Shown piece after piece: positions 57,472-64,000 of a stretch of DNA of 64,000 bases. How positions within the stretch are numbered: position 1 is the first letter of the stretch; every line of letters begins with the position of its first letter. Source of the stretch: CAJCJE01 sp035948315 (GTDB lineage: Bacteria; Actinomycetota; Actinomycetes; Mycobacteriales; Pseudonocardiaceae); assembly GCA_035948315.1 (NCBI GenBank), contig DASZJG010000072.1, positions 1 through 64,000 of the forward strand, given 5' to 3'. The notes beneath the pieces are model-generated. The model searched no databases and was not told the origin of the DNA. It saw only the letters and a list, made by a program, of their open reading frames with translations. The position numbers and the translations under genes were made by a program.

Positions 57472-59535
57472 GTGTGGGCTGATGGTCTGCCCAATCTGTT
57501 GATCGGGTTACGCGAGGGGCTGGAAGCCGGCCTGGTGGTCAGCATCCTGCTCGCCGCGGTGCGGCGCTTCTCAGGCAGCAGCGGTGATCGTTCCCGTGCG
57601 ACCGCACCGATCTGGTTCGGCGTGTCCGCCGCGATCGTGCTGGCGCTGAGCTTCGGCGCCGTGCTCACCTTCTACCGATCGGTGTTGCCCACCACCGGCC
57701 AGGAAGCCCTCGGCGGCGCGCTCAGCGTGATCGCGGTCGTCCTGGTCACCGGCATGATCTTCTGGATGCGCCGCACCGCGCGTTCGCTCGCGGGCGAGTT
57801 GCGCGAGCGGGTCGCGGAAGCCATGAAGATCTCGACGGCCGCGCTCGCGTTCACCGCGTTCCTCGCGGTGGGCAGGGAAGGTGTGGAGACCGCGCTGTTC
57901 CTGTGGACTGCCGCGCAGGCATCCGGCCAGACCCTCGCCCCGCTGATCGGCGCCGCGATCGGCATCGCCATCGCCGTGCTGGTGTGTGTGTTGCTGTACA
58001 AGGGCGCGGCCAAGATCCGGCTCGACCTGTTCTTCAACCGCACCGCGATCCTGCTGATCGTCATCGCGGCCGGCGTGCTCGCCTACGGCCTCGGCGACCT
58101 CCAGGACGCGGGCTGGCTGCCCGGCCACCACTGGGTCGCTTTCGACCTCTCCCAACACATCGACGCGTCCTCCTGGTGGGCGTCGATCATCACCGGCGTC
58201 ACCGAGCTGTCGCCGACCATGACCTGGTTGCAGGTCGCGTTCTATCTCGGTTACCTGGCCGTGGTGCTGACCCTGTTCGTCCGGGAGGGCCGCAAGGCCA
58301 AGGCACCCGCGCCGAAACCGGCCGAAGCTCCTGTTGAGACAGTCGAGCCGGAGCGGGAGAAAGTGCCCACGCCGGGCCGAACTCGCGCGCTGGTCGCCGG
58401 TGCTTTCGTGCTGCCGCCGCTGATCGCGGCCGCGCTGATCGGTTTCGCGCCGGGCAGCGCGCAGGCCGCGCAGCAGATCATGGTCACCGGGTCGTCGTGC
58501 GCGCCGGGCTGGTCGTCCGCGCAGGGCGGCAGCCAGGGTTTCACCGTGGTCAACAAGTCCGGCCACACCGCGGAGATCCGCCTGATCCAGTCCGCGAGCC
58601 AGGGCATCGTCGCCGAGATCGAGACTCTCGGACCAGCCACCTCGCAGACCATGACCGCGACCCTCTCCGGCGGCTCCTATTCGTGGAACTGCCTGATTTC
58701 CGGCCAGCCGACCACCACCTCCGCGCAGGTGCAGGTGAGCGGCGGCAACGCAGACCCGTCCGCCGCGCCGGTCAAGCCGATCACCGTGGCCGACCTGCAA
58801 CCGGCGGCGGACGCCTACGACACCTACGTCGCGCCGAAGCTGGTGACGCTCGCCGGCGAGGTCAACCAGATCAAGACCGACCTGACCGCCAACAACATCC
58901 CGGCCGCGCAGGCGGACTGGCTGGCCGCGCAACTGACCTGGGAGCAGGTCGGCGCGGCGTACGGCAGCTTCGGCGACCTCGGCGATGCCATCGACGGCCT
59001 GCCGCAGGCCCTCCCGCAGGGCCTCAACGATCCGGGATTTGCTGGTCTGCACCGCATCGAGTACGGCCTGTGGCACGGCCAGGGCGCCGCTGAGCTGCTC
59101 CCCGTTGCCGACCAACTCGGCAGTGACATCACGACGCTGCAAGGGAAACTGCCGCAGATCACCGTGGACCCGACCGACATGCCGGTGCGCGCGCACGAGA
59201 TCCTGGAGGACGCGCTGCGCGACCACCTGACCGGCATGACCGACGAGGGCGCGGGCGCCGCGTACGCGGAGACCTACGCGGACGTGCAGGGCACCCAGGT
59301 CGTGCTCGGCATGCTCCGCAACCAGATCGACGCCCGCCGCCCCGGCCTGCTGACCACTGTGGACAGTCAGCTGACCACGTTGAGCCAGGCCCTGTTGGGC
59401 ACGCAGTCGAACGGCCAGTGGCAGAGCCTGGCCGCGACCCCGTTGGCCGCGCGGCAGAAGGTCGACGCGGCCATCGGCGCCGTGCTGGAGAACCTGTCGA
59501 TCATTCCCGACATCCTCGAAGTCCCCGCCCACTAA
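57472..59535 (+). CDS. efeUO: EfeU-EfeO fusion, iron uptake permease plus periplasmic-type domain
   Basis: A 687-residue fusion. Residues 1-270 are the FTR1/EfeU permease, with both iron-binding R-E-x-x-E motifs, LREGLEAG (14-18) and GREGVETA (135-139), and about seven helices. A linker follows, then a transmembrane segment (LPPLIAAALIGFAPG), an EfeO cupredoxin domain (about 340-430) and an imelysin-type M75 domain (about 435-680) with LHRIEYGLWHG. EfeU and EfeO are usually separate genes. GGAGG precedes the GTG. An iron box lies upstream and efeB 27 bp downstream, so the operon imports ferrous/ferric iron at the membrane. Confidence 0.9.
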   Translation: MWADGLPNLLIGLREGLEAGLVVSILLAAVRRFSGSSGDRSRATAPIWFGVSAAIVLALSFGAVLTFYRSVLPTTGQEALGGALSVIAVVLVTGMIFWMRRTARSLAGELRERVAEAMKISTAALAFTAFLAVGREGVETALFLWTAAQASGQTLAPLIGAAIGIAIAVLVCVLLYKGAAKIRLDLFFNRTAILLIVIAAGVLAYGLGDLQDAGWLPGHHWVAFDLSQHIDASSWWASIITGVTELSPTMTWLQVAFYLGYLAVVLTLFVREGRKAKAPAPKPAEAPVETVEPEREKVPTPGRTRALVAGAFVLPPLIAAALIGFAPGSAQAAQQIMVTGSSCAPGWSSAQGGSQGFTVVNKSGHTAEIRLIQSASQGIVAEIETLGPATSQTMTATLSGGSYSWNCLISGQPTTTSAQVQVSGGNADPSAAPVKPITVADLQPAADAYDTYVAPKLVTLAGEVNQIKTDLTANNIPAAQADWLAAQLTWEQVGAAYGSFGDLGDAIDGLPQALPQGLNDPGFAGLHRIEYGLWHGQGAAELLPVADQLGSDITTLQGKLPQITVDPTDMPVRAHEILEDALRDHLTGMTDEGAGAAYAETYADVQGTQVVLGMLRNQIDARRPGLLTTVDSQLTTLSQALLGTQSNGQWQSLAATPLAARQKVDAAIGAVLENLSIIPDILEVPAH

Positions 59536-59562
59536 CCGCCCCGGCCCAGGAGATCTCTAGCG

Positions 59563-60789
59563 ATGGACATCAACCGACGCAATCTGTTCAAGGGCGCGGC
59601 GGCGGGCGTCGTGGGCACCGCGGTGACCGGCGGCCTGCTCGCGGCCGGCGCCAAGGCGGACGCGGACGCCGCTGCCTCGTCGAACCCGACCGTGCCGGCC
59701 TCCGTGCCGTTCCACGGTGAGCACCAGGCCGGCATCACCACGCCGCAACAGCGCTACTCGACGCACGCCGCGTTCGACGTGACCACCGCCAACAAGGCGG
59801 ATCTGTTGGCATTGTTCAAGACTCTCACCGAGCGGTCCCGCGCGCTGACCGGTGGCGGGGCAGCGCCCGACCTCGGCGTCGGCTCGCCGCCCTCGGACAG
59901 CGACGTGCTCGGCCCGGACATCCCGGCCGACGGCCTGACCGTCACGGTCGCGGTCGGGTCCAGCCTGTTCGACGACCGGTACGGCCTCGCAGCGAAGAAG
60001 CCGGCGCACCTCTCGCCGATGCGCAGCTTCCCCAACGACGCGTTACAGCCCGCGCTGTCTCACGGCGACCTGATGCTTCAGTTGTGCGCCAACAACCCGG
60101 ACACGATCCACCACGCGCTGCGCGACATCGCCAAGCACACCAGGGGCGGCATGCAGGCGCGCTACCGGCAGGACGGGTTCGTCTCGCAGCCGAGGCCCTC
60201 CGGCGCGCCGCGCAACCTGCTGGGCTTCAAGGACGGCATCTCGCAGCCGCCGCCCGCCACGGACGACCAGATCCTCTGGGTGCAGCCGAACTCGGGCGAG
60301 CCGAGCTGGGCGGTCGGCGGTTCCTACCAGGTGACCCGGCTGATCCGGATGCTCGTCGAGTTCTGGGACCGGGTGTCCATCAACGAGCAGGAGAACATGT
60401 TCGGTAGGCGCCGCGACTCCGGTGCGCCGCTGGACGGCCAGACCGAGACCGACACCCCGGACTACGCCAAGGACCCCAAGGGCGACGTGATCCGGCTGGA
60501 CTCGCACATCCGGCTGGCCAACCCGCGCACCGCGGCGACGGACTCCAGCCGAATCCTGCGTCGTGGCTACAACTACGACAACGGGTTCGACGAGAACGGC
60601 AACATGTCCGCCGGCCTCGTCTTCACCTGTTTCCAGCAGGACGTGAAGCGCCAGTTCGAGGTGGTGCAGACGCGGCTGATCGACGAACCGCTGGTCGACT
60701 ACATCCAGCCCTTCGGCGGCGGCTACTTCTTCGCGCTGCCGGGCGTGCGCAACTCGACCGACTTCTTCGGCAACGGCCTGCTCACCTGA
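59563..60789 (+). CDS. efeB: EfeB, Tat-exported dye-decolorising heme peroxidase
   Basis: A 408-residue DyP-type peroxidase. A twin-arginine signal (MDINRRNLFKGAAAGVVG to about residue 38) directs export of the folded heme protein. The GxxDG motif appears as GFKDGISQPP, and the C-terminal heme region has RGYNYDNGFDENGN and GLVFTCFQQD. It oxidises ferrous iron for uptake by the EfeUO protein or releases iron from heme in other bacteria. It is 27 bp after efeUO and belongs to the same iron-box operon. Confidence 0.93.
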   Translation: MDINRRNLFKGAAAGVVGTAVTGGLLAAGAKADADAAASSNPTVPASVPFHGEHQAGITTPQQRYSTHAAFDVTTANKADLLALFKTLTERSRALTGGGAAPDLGVGSPPSDSDVLGPDIPADGLTVTVAVGSSLFDDRYGLAAKKPAHLSPMRSFPNDALQPALSHGDLMLQLCANNPDTIHHALRDIAKHTRGGMQARYRQDGFVSQPRPSGAPRNLLGFKDGISQPPPATDDQILWVQPNSGEPSWAVGGSYQVTRLIRMLVEFWDRVSINEQENMFGRRRDSGAPLDGQTETDTPDYAKDPKGDVIRLDSHIRLANPRTAATDSSRILRRGYNYDNGFDENGNMSAGLVFTCFQQDVKRQFEVVQTRLIDEPLVDYIQPFGGGYFFALPGVRNSTDFFGNGLLT

Positions 60790-60829
60790 TCCGGGACCGG
60801 TCCCGTGCGGACCTGTTAGACATCGCCGT

Positions 60830-61867
60830 ATGTCCCGATGCGGTCTGCTGTTCGCGATGATCGCGTTGGTGCTGGCCGGCTGTGCCGGTTCGCCACCCGC
60901 CAAGCCTGCTGGGCCGCAGGAGCCGCTGCCGAAGGTCGGTGTCGCCGAGTTCGAGCTGCGGCTCGTCGAGCACATCAACCGGTTCGACACCGGCGAGTTC
61001 GCGCCCACCGACCACGTCGCGACGCCGACCGTCACCACGACGACCGGCTGTCCCGGCGGTCCCCCGTGGGGCGTGCTGCCGAAGGCCGTGGCCACGGTCA
61101 GCGGCCAGGACGATCCGAACGCCCAGTCACAGGACCTGGAGGACTGGCTGCTGCGCAACGGCTGGAACTTCGATCTCACCACGCCGATCGAGCAACGGGT
61201 GCACACCTACCCGGACGGCACCCGGCTGCTGTTGGAGATCCCGCCTGCCACGCCGCAGCTGACCCTGGTGTTGACCGGACCGTGCAGCTGGCCGGCGAAT
61301 CGGCCGGGCGGCCCGAAGCCGGGCAGGCTCACGCCGCTGCCCGCGCCGGTCGGCCCGGTGACCGCGGGCGGCGACGAGATGTGCGTGTCGCCGCGCAACT
61401 ACGTCTACAACACGGATTCGCCGCCCTACACCGGTCCGGGCCCGCACCCGATCGCCCTGATCGACCTGGCCGGCGAGCCCGACTCGACCAGCGGCTCCGG
61501 CCCGCAGCACTCCGTGTATCCGGTGCTCCCCGGCTGGGAGGCTGACCAGAGCCAGGTCCAGCTGGTGGTCTGCGCGGACGTCGAGCAGACCTCCGGCGGC
61601 GCCGACCAGGAGGTCACCTGCCAGTACGACCAGGGCCCGGTCACCGTCGACGTGGTCGACGCGACCTACCGGATCACCGTCCTTGCGGCCCGCACCGGCA
61701 CGCAGGTGGCCGCGTTCACCATCGCGGGCACGGAGCCCCTGAAGCAGAATTGCCCGGCGGCGGTCGAGACGTTCGACGGCAGCGACCTCGGCCCGACCGT
61801 GCTGCGCGGCATCGACGCCGCCGCCTTCCGCGACGATCTCGCTCCGCTGATCGAGAACGCCAGATGA
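60830..61867 (+). CDS. Lipoprotein of unknown function
   Basis: A 345-residue protein with a signal peptide ending in the lipobox VLAGCAGS, so it is probably anchored outside the membrane. The mature part is rich in Pro, Thr and Gly with several cysteine pairs (TTGCPGGPPWG, GPCSWP, QNCPAAVETF) that may form disulfides. No domain is recognised. A weak TAGACA precedes the ATG. It is 40 bp after efeB, so co-transcription with iron uptake is possible. Its C-terminus and stop are in a tandem repeat array. Confidence 0.75.
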   Translation: MSRCGLLFAMIALVLAGCAGSPPAKPAGPQEPLPKVGVAEFELRLVEHINRFDTGEFAPTDHVATPTVTTTTGCPGGPPWGVLPKAVATVSGQDDPNAQSQDLEDWLLRNGWNFDLTTPIEQRVHTYPDGTRLLLEIPPATPQLTLVLTGPCSWPANRPGGPKPGRLTPLPAPVGPVTAGGDEMCVSPRNYVYNTDSPPYTGPGPHPIALIDLAGEPDSTSGSGPQHSVYPVLPGWEADQSQVQLVVCADVEQTSGGADQEVTCQYDQGPVTVDVVDATYRITVLAARTGTQVAAFTIAGTEPLKQNCPAAVETFDGSDLGPTVLRGIDAAAFRDDLAPLIENAR

Positions 61868-61956
61868 GCGCGCCGAGATCGAGAACGCTAGACGAGCGCG
61901 CCGAGATCGAACGCTAGATAAGCGCGCCTAGATCGAGAACGCTAGGTGAGCGCGCC
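61849..61956. repeat. Four tandem 26-28-bp repeats across two convergent stop codons
   Basis: Units beginning GATCGAGAACGC and ending AGCGCGCC occur at 61849-61874, 61877-61902, 61905-61928 and 61931-61956. They have 1-4 differences and one lacks two bases. The first copy holds the last codons and stop of the lipoprotein. The last copy holds the stop of the DUF2891 gene on the other strand. Confidence 0.85.
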
Positions 61957-62967
61957 GAGGTCGAGGTAGGCGGCGAAGGTGCCCAGCCAATGCTCGCCCA
62001 TGTAGCCGTAGCCGAACAGGTACCGCCAGCCTGCTCCTCGATGCACCTCGGCGGCGGCCGTGGCCAGGTCGACGTAGCGATGTCCGGCCGGCAACGCGCC
62101 GGCCAGACCGCGCCAGCACCAGGCCCGCGACAGCGCCAGTCCGACCAGGTGCGAGCCGTACGGGTCGCTCGGATCGGCCACGTGCACGGGTTCGCGCAGG
62201 CCCTGCCAGCGCTCGTCGGCCAGATCGGGCAGGAACGCGTCGAACCAGTCGGCGAACTCGTCGGCGGCCAGCACGCGGCGCATCAGGTCGGTCTCGGCCA
62301 GGGCGGGGGACAGGAAGTCGGCGGCGTCCGGTTCGAAGCCGCCGTAGTGGGCGTCGTGGCCGTACCAGCGGCGCGCGGCGGCGACGATCGCGTCGGCCAG
62401 TTCGGTGTCGTCGGTGGCGCGGGCAGCGTCGAGCACGAGCGCGCAGGCCAGCGCGGTGTTGGTGTGCGTGCCGACCCGGGTGGGTAACGCGGCTCCGCGT
62501 AACCAGTCGAGCATCCGGTCGCGCAGCACCTCGGCGAGCGGCCGTAATCGCGCGGCGAACTCGGCGCCCTCCGGCCAGGTGCGCAGTTCGGCGTCCAGCA
62601 GCAACAGCCACGCCCAGCCGTAGGGCCGCTCCCAGTAGCGGCCGTCGTCGCCCGCGAAGAACGCGGCCTCGGTCGCGCAGCCCTCCTCGGTGAGCAGCCG
62701 GTCCAGCACACCGTGCGCGTCCCGGGCGCTCGCCAGGTCGGGGCGCAGCCGCAGGAGTCGCACGATCAGCCAGGTCTGGTGCACGCAGGAATGCCAGTCG
62801 AACGAGCCCGCGAACACCGGATGCCTGGCCCGCTGCGGCTTCAGCTCGTCGGTCGAGTTCACGAAATGCGTCCAGTGCACGGGAAAGTCCCGCTGCACGT
62901 TGGCGACCGCGGTGTCCAGTAACGCGCTCGCGGCTATATCGTCCAGTCGAGTGGTCACATCAGGCAT
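61942..62967 (-). CDS. DUF2891 family protein
   Basis: A 341-residue cytosolic protein rich in Trp, His and Arg. It contains FVNSTDELKPQRARHPVFAGSFDWHSCVHQTWLIVRLLR, which is the DUF2891 start, GDDGRYWERPYGWAWLLLLDAEL, and the C-terminal GWRYLFGYGYMGEHWLGTFAAYL. The repeated aromatic helices suggest an alpha/alpha toroid-like fold. The starting ATG 62967 is used; GTG 62958 is close and has a slightly better ribosome site. Function is unknown. It is divergent from the small kinase at 63016. Confidence 0.8.
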   Translation of the reverse strand: MPDVTTRLDDIAASALLDTAVANVQRDFPVHWTHFVNSTDELKPQRARHPVFAGSFDWHSCVHQTWLIVRLLRLRPDLASARDAHGVLDRLLTEEGCATEAAFFAGDDGRYWERPYGWAWLLLLDAELRTWPEGAEFAARLRPLAEVLRDRMLDWLRGAALPTRVGTHTNTALACALVLDAARATDDTELADAIVAAARRWYGHDAHYGGFEPDAADFLSPALAETDLMRRVLAADEFADWFDAFLPDLADERWQGLREPVHVADPSDPYGSHLVGLALSRAWCWRGLAGALPAGHRYVDLATAAAEVHRGAGWRYLFGYGYMGEHWLGTFAAYLDLGALT

Positions 62968-63015
62968 CCTGCCTGTCCGGCTCATTTGGTAATAGACCCT
63001 TTCGGATTGGTTTCC

Positions 63016-63525
63016 ATGCTGATCGTGTTCGCCGGCCTGCCCGGCACCGGAAAAACCACGCTCACCAAGCGAATCGCCGCGGAACTGCCCGCGACCCTGT
63101 TGCGGGTGGACGCGATCGAGGCCGCCGTGGTGCGCAGTGGCACCGCGCAGCACCCGGTCAACGAGGTCGGCTACCTCGTCATGTACGACATCGCGGCCGG
63201 CAACCTGGCGATCGGCGGCAACGTGGTCATCGACGCGGTGAACTCCGTCACCGAGGCGCGCGACCTGTGGATCCAGCTGGCCAAGGAGCAGGACGTGCCG
63301 CTGCGCACCGTCGAGGTGGTGCTGGCCGACACCGAGGAGCACCGGCGCCGCGTCGAGCAGCGCAAGGGCGACCTGGTCGCGGGCCACGTGCCCACCTGGG
63401 CGCAGGTCCAGGCGCGCGAGTACGAGCCGTGGGACGAGGAGAAGCACGGCCCGCGCCTGGTCGTCGACGCCGGTGACAGCACGGCCGCGCTCGACGAGAT
63501 CCGGGCGTATCTGAACGAAAGTTGA
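63016..63525 (+). CDS. AAA-type P-loop kinase, small-molecule kinase-like
   Basis: A 169-residue P-loop kinase. The Walker A motif FAGLPGTGKTTLTKRIA lies at residues 5-21, followed by LLRVDAIEAAVV, NVVIDAVNSVTEARDLW, and the arginine-rich HRRRVEQRKGDL lid. This matches AAA_33-type kinases such as chloramphenicol phosphotransferase-like or adenylylsulfate/nucleoside kinase-like proteins. The substrate is unknown. The ATG at 63016 is chosen because the longer frame has no ribosome site. Confidence 0.82.
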   Translation: MLIVFAGLPGTGKTTLTKRIAAELPATLLRVDAIEAAVVRSGTAQHPVNEVGYLVMYDIAAGNLAIGGNVVIDAVNSVTEARDLWIQLAKEQDVPLRTVEVVLADTEEHRRRVEQRKGDLVAGHVPTWAQVQAREYEPWDEEKHGPRLVVDAGDSTAALDEIRAYLNES

Positions 63526-63591
63526 GGTTCGATCACTGGGAGCACCCTCCCGTCGTCTGGGAAGTTGCGGGGGCCGAATATCCTGGTCCCC

Positions 63592-64000
63592 GTGAACTGG
63601 ACTGTGGACGTCCCGGTCGACGAACTGCCCGAACTACCCCCGCTGCCCGCCGAGCTGCGTCGCAGGCTCGACGACGCGCTGGCGCGGCCCGCCGCGCAAC
63701 AGCCGTCCTGGCCCGACGCCGAGCACGTGCGCCGGATCCGGACCGTGCTGGAGAGCGTGCCGCCGATCACGGTGCCCACCGAGATCGACCGGCTCCAGAC
63801 GCAGCTGGCCTCGGTCGCCAAGGGCGAGGCGTTTCTGCTGCAGGGCGGCGACTGCGCCGAGACCTTTGCCGACAACACCGAGCCGCACATTCGCGGCAAC
63901 GTGCGCACCCTGCTGCAGATGGCCGTCGTGCTCACCTACGGCGCGAGCATGCCGGTGGTGAAGGTCGGCCGGATCGCCGGCCAGTACGCCAAACCGCGCT
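63592..64000 (+). CDS. aroG: Class II 3-deoxy-7-phosphoheptulonate synthase (DAHP synthase), N-terminal part
   Basis: The first enzyme of the shikimate pathway, joining phosphoenolpyruvate and erythrose 4-phosphate. About 136 residues are visible. WTVDVPVDELPELPPLPAELRRRL is the N-terminal extension of actinobacterial type II enzymes, then QGGDCAETFADNTEPHIRGNVRTLLQM and the RIAGQYAKPR metal/substrate region. The rest lies beyond the right edge. GTG 63592 follows TATCCT by 7 nt, a leaderless start. It matches Rv2178c. Confidence 0.94.
   Translation, partial: MNWTVDVPVDELPELPPLPAELRRRLDDALARPAAQQPSWPDAEHVRRIRTVLESVPPITVPTEIDRLQTQLASVAKGEAFLLQGGDCAETFADNTEPHIRGNVRTLLQMAVVLTYGASMPVVKVGRIAGQYAKPR

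Noticed and set aside
57571..59532. A 653-codon minus-strand frame opposite efeUO
   Set aside because: The plus strand has all EfeU and EfeO motifs and an iron box; the minus frame is Arg/Gly/Asp-rich shadow.
61849..61956. CRISPR-like array
   Set aside because: The units are directly adjacent with almost no spacer, there are only four copies and no cas genes are nearby.

Overview
The window is high-GC actinobacterial DNA with dense genes, many GTG/TTG starts and many promoters of the form TANNNT placed 6-8 nt before the start codon. Gene order from about 4.0 kb to the right end follows, as I recall it, the Mycobacterium tuberculosis H37Rv block Rv2217 (lipB) to Rv2178c (aroG): lipB, TIGR01777 gene, E2, pepA, gcvT, cobST, erpA, adoK, asnB, ctaC-ctaF, qcrBAC, ctaE, trpD, DnaQ/UvrC-like nuclease, NlpC/P60, pimB', fadD15, SRPBCC, ArsA-like ATPase, plsC, RNase AS and DAHP synthase. 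The inserted genes and non-mycobacterial features suggest a Pseudonocardiales-type relative (Amycolatopsis, Saccharopolyspora, Actinosynnema group). This placement is inference.

Layout. 0-4 kb: accessory genes, namely the N-terminus of a probable cytochrome P450, a polyprenyl diphosphate synthase, an Rrf2 regulator and a divergent MFS exporter. 4-11 kb: lipoate-dependent oxidation (lipB, E2 with two lipoyl domains, E3) and leucyl aminopeptidase. 11-20 kb: an APC permease, gcvT, a DUF402 protein, late cobalamin genes (cobU-cobT-cobS plus a YrdB-like membrane protein), an aldo/keto reductase, a DUF3043 protein and erpA. 20-26 kb: an F420-type LLM oxidoreductase, a leaderless 59-codon ORF, adenosine kinase, asnB and ctaC-ctaF. 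26-30 kb: a divergent MFS/MarR pair with clear operators, an orphan FitA-like antitoxin, trpD and a degenerate receiver-domain protein. 30-35 kb: ctaE-qcrCAB, which with ctaCF encodes most of the cytochrome bcc-aa3 supercomplex.

35-49 kb: a second aldo/keto reductase, a MerR regulator with a cysteine-rich tail, an Lrp-type domain protein, the exonuclease/GIY-YIG protein, a NYN RNase-like protein, two tandem NlpC/P60 hydrolases that share a duplicated leader (candidate c-di-AMP riboswitches), the mannosyltransferase PimB', a DUF1707 protein, a sulfotransferase, FadD15 and an SRPBCC protein. 48.6-55.6 kb: a deaminase, a phosphoesterase, SRPBCC-ArsA-zinc protein-ROK kinase, an HxlR/FMN reductase pair and PlsC. 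55.6-64 kb: RNase AS, then a block absent from my recollection of the mycobacterial order (phosphofructokinase, an iron-box-controlled efeUO fusion with efeB, a lipoprotein, a DUF2891 protein, a small kinase), then the start of class II DAHP synthase.

The most unusual items are a possible internal start inside merR giving an 18-residue Cys7 peptide, the duplicated NlpC/P60 genes with their leaders, short tandem duplications at stop codons, and a leaderless upstream ORF that overlaps plsC. No tRNA, rRNA, CRISPR array, prophage or insertion sequence was seen.
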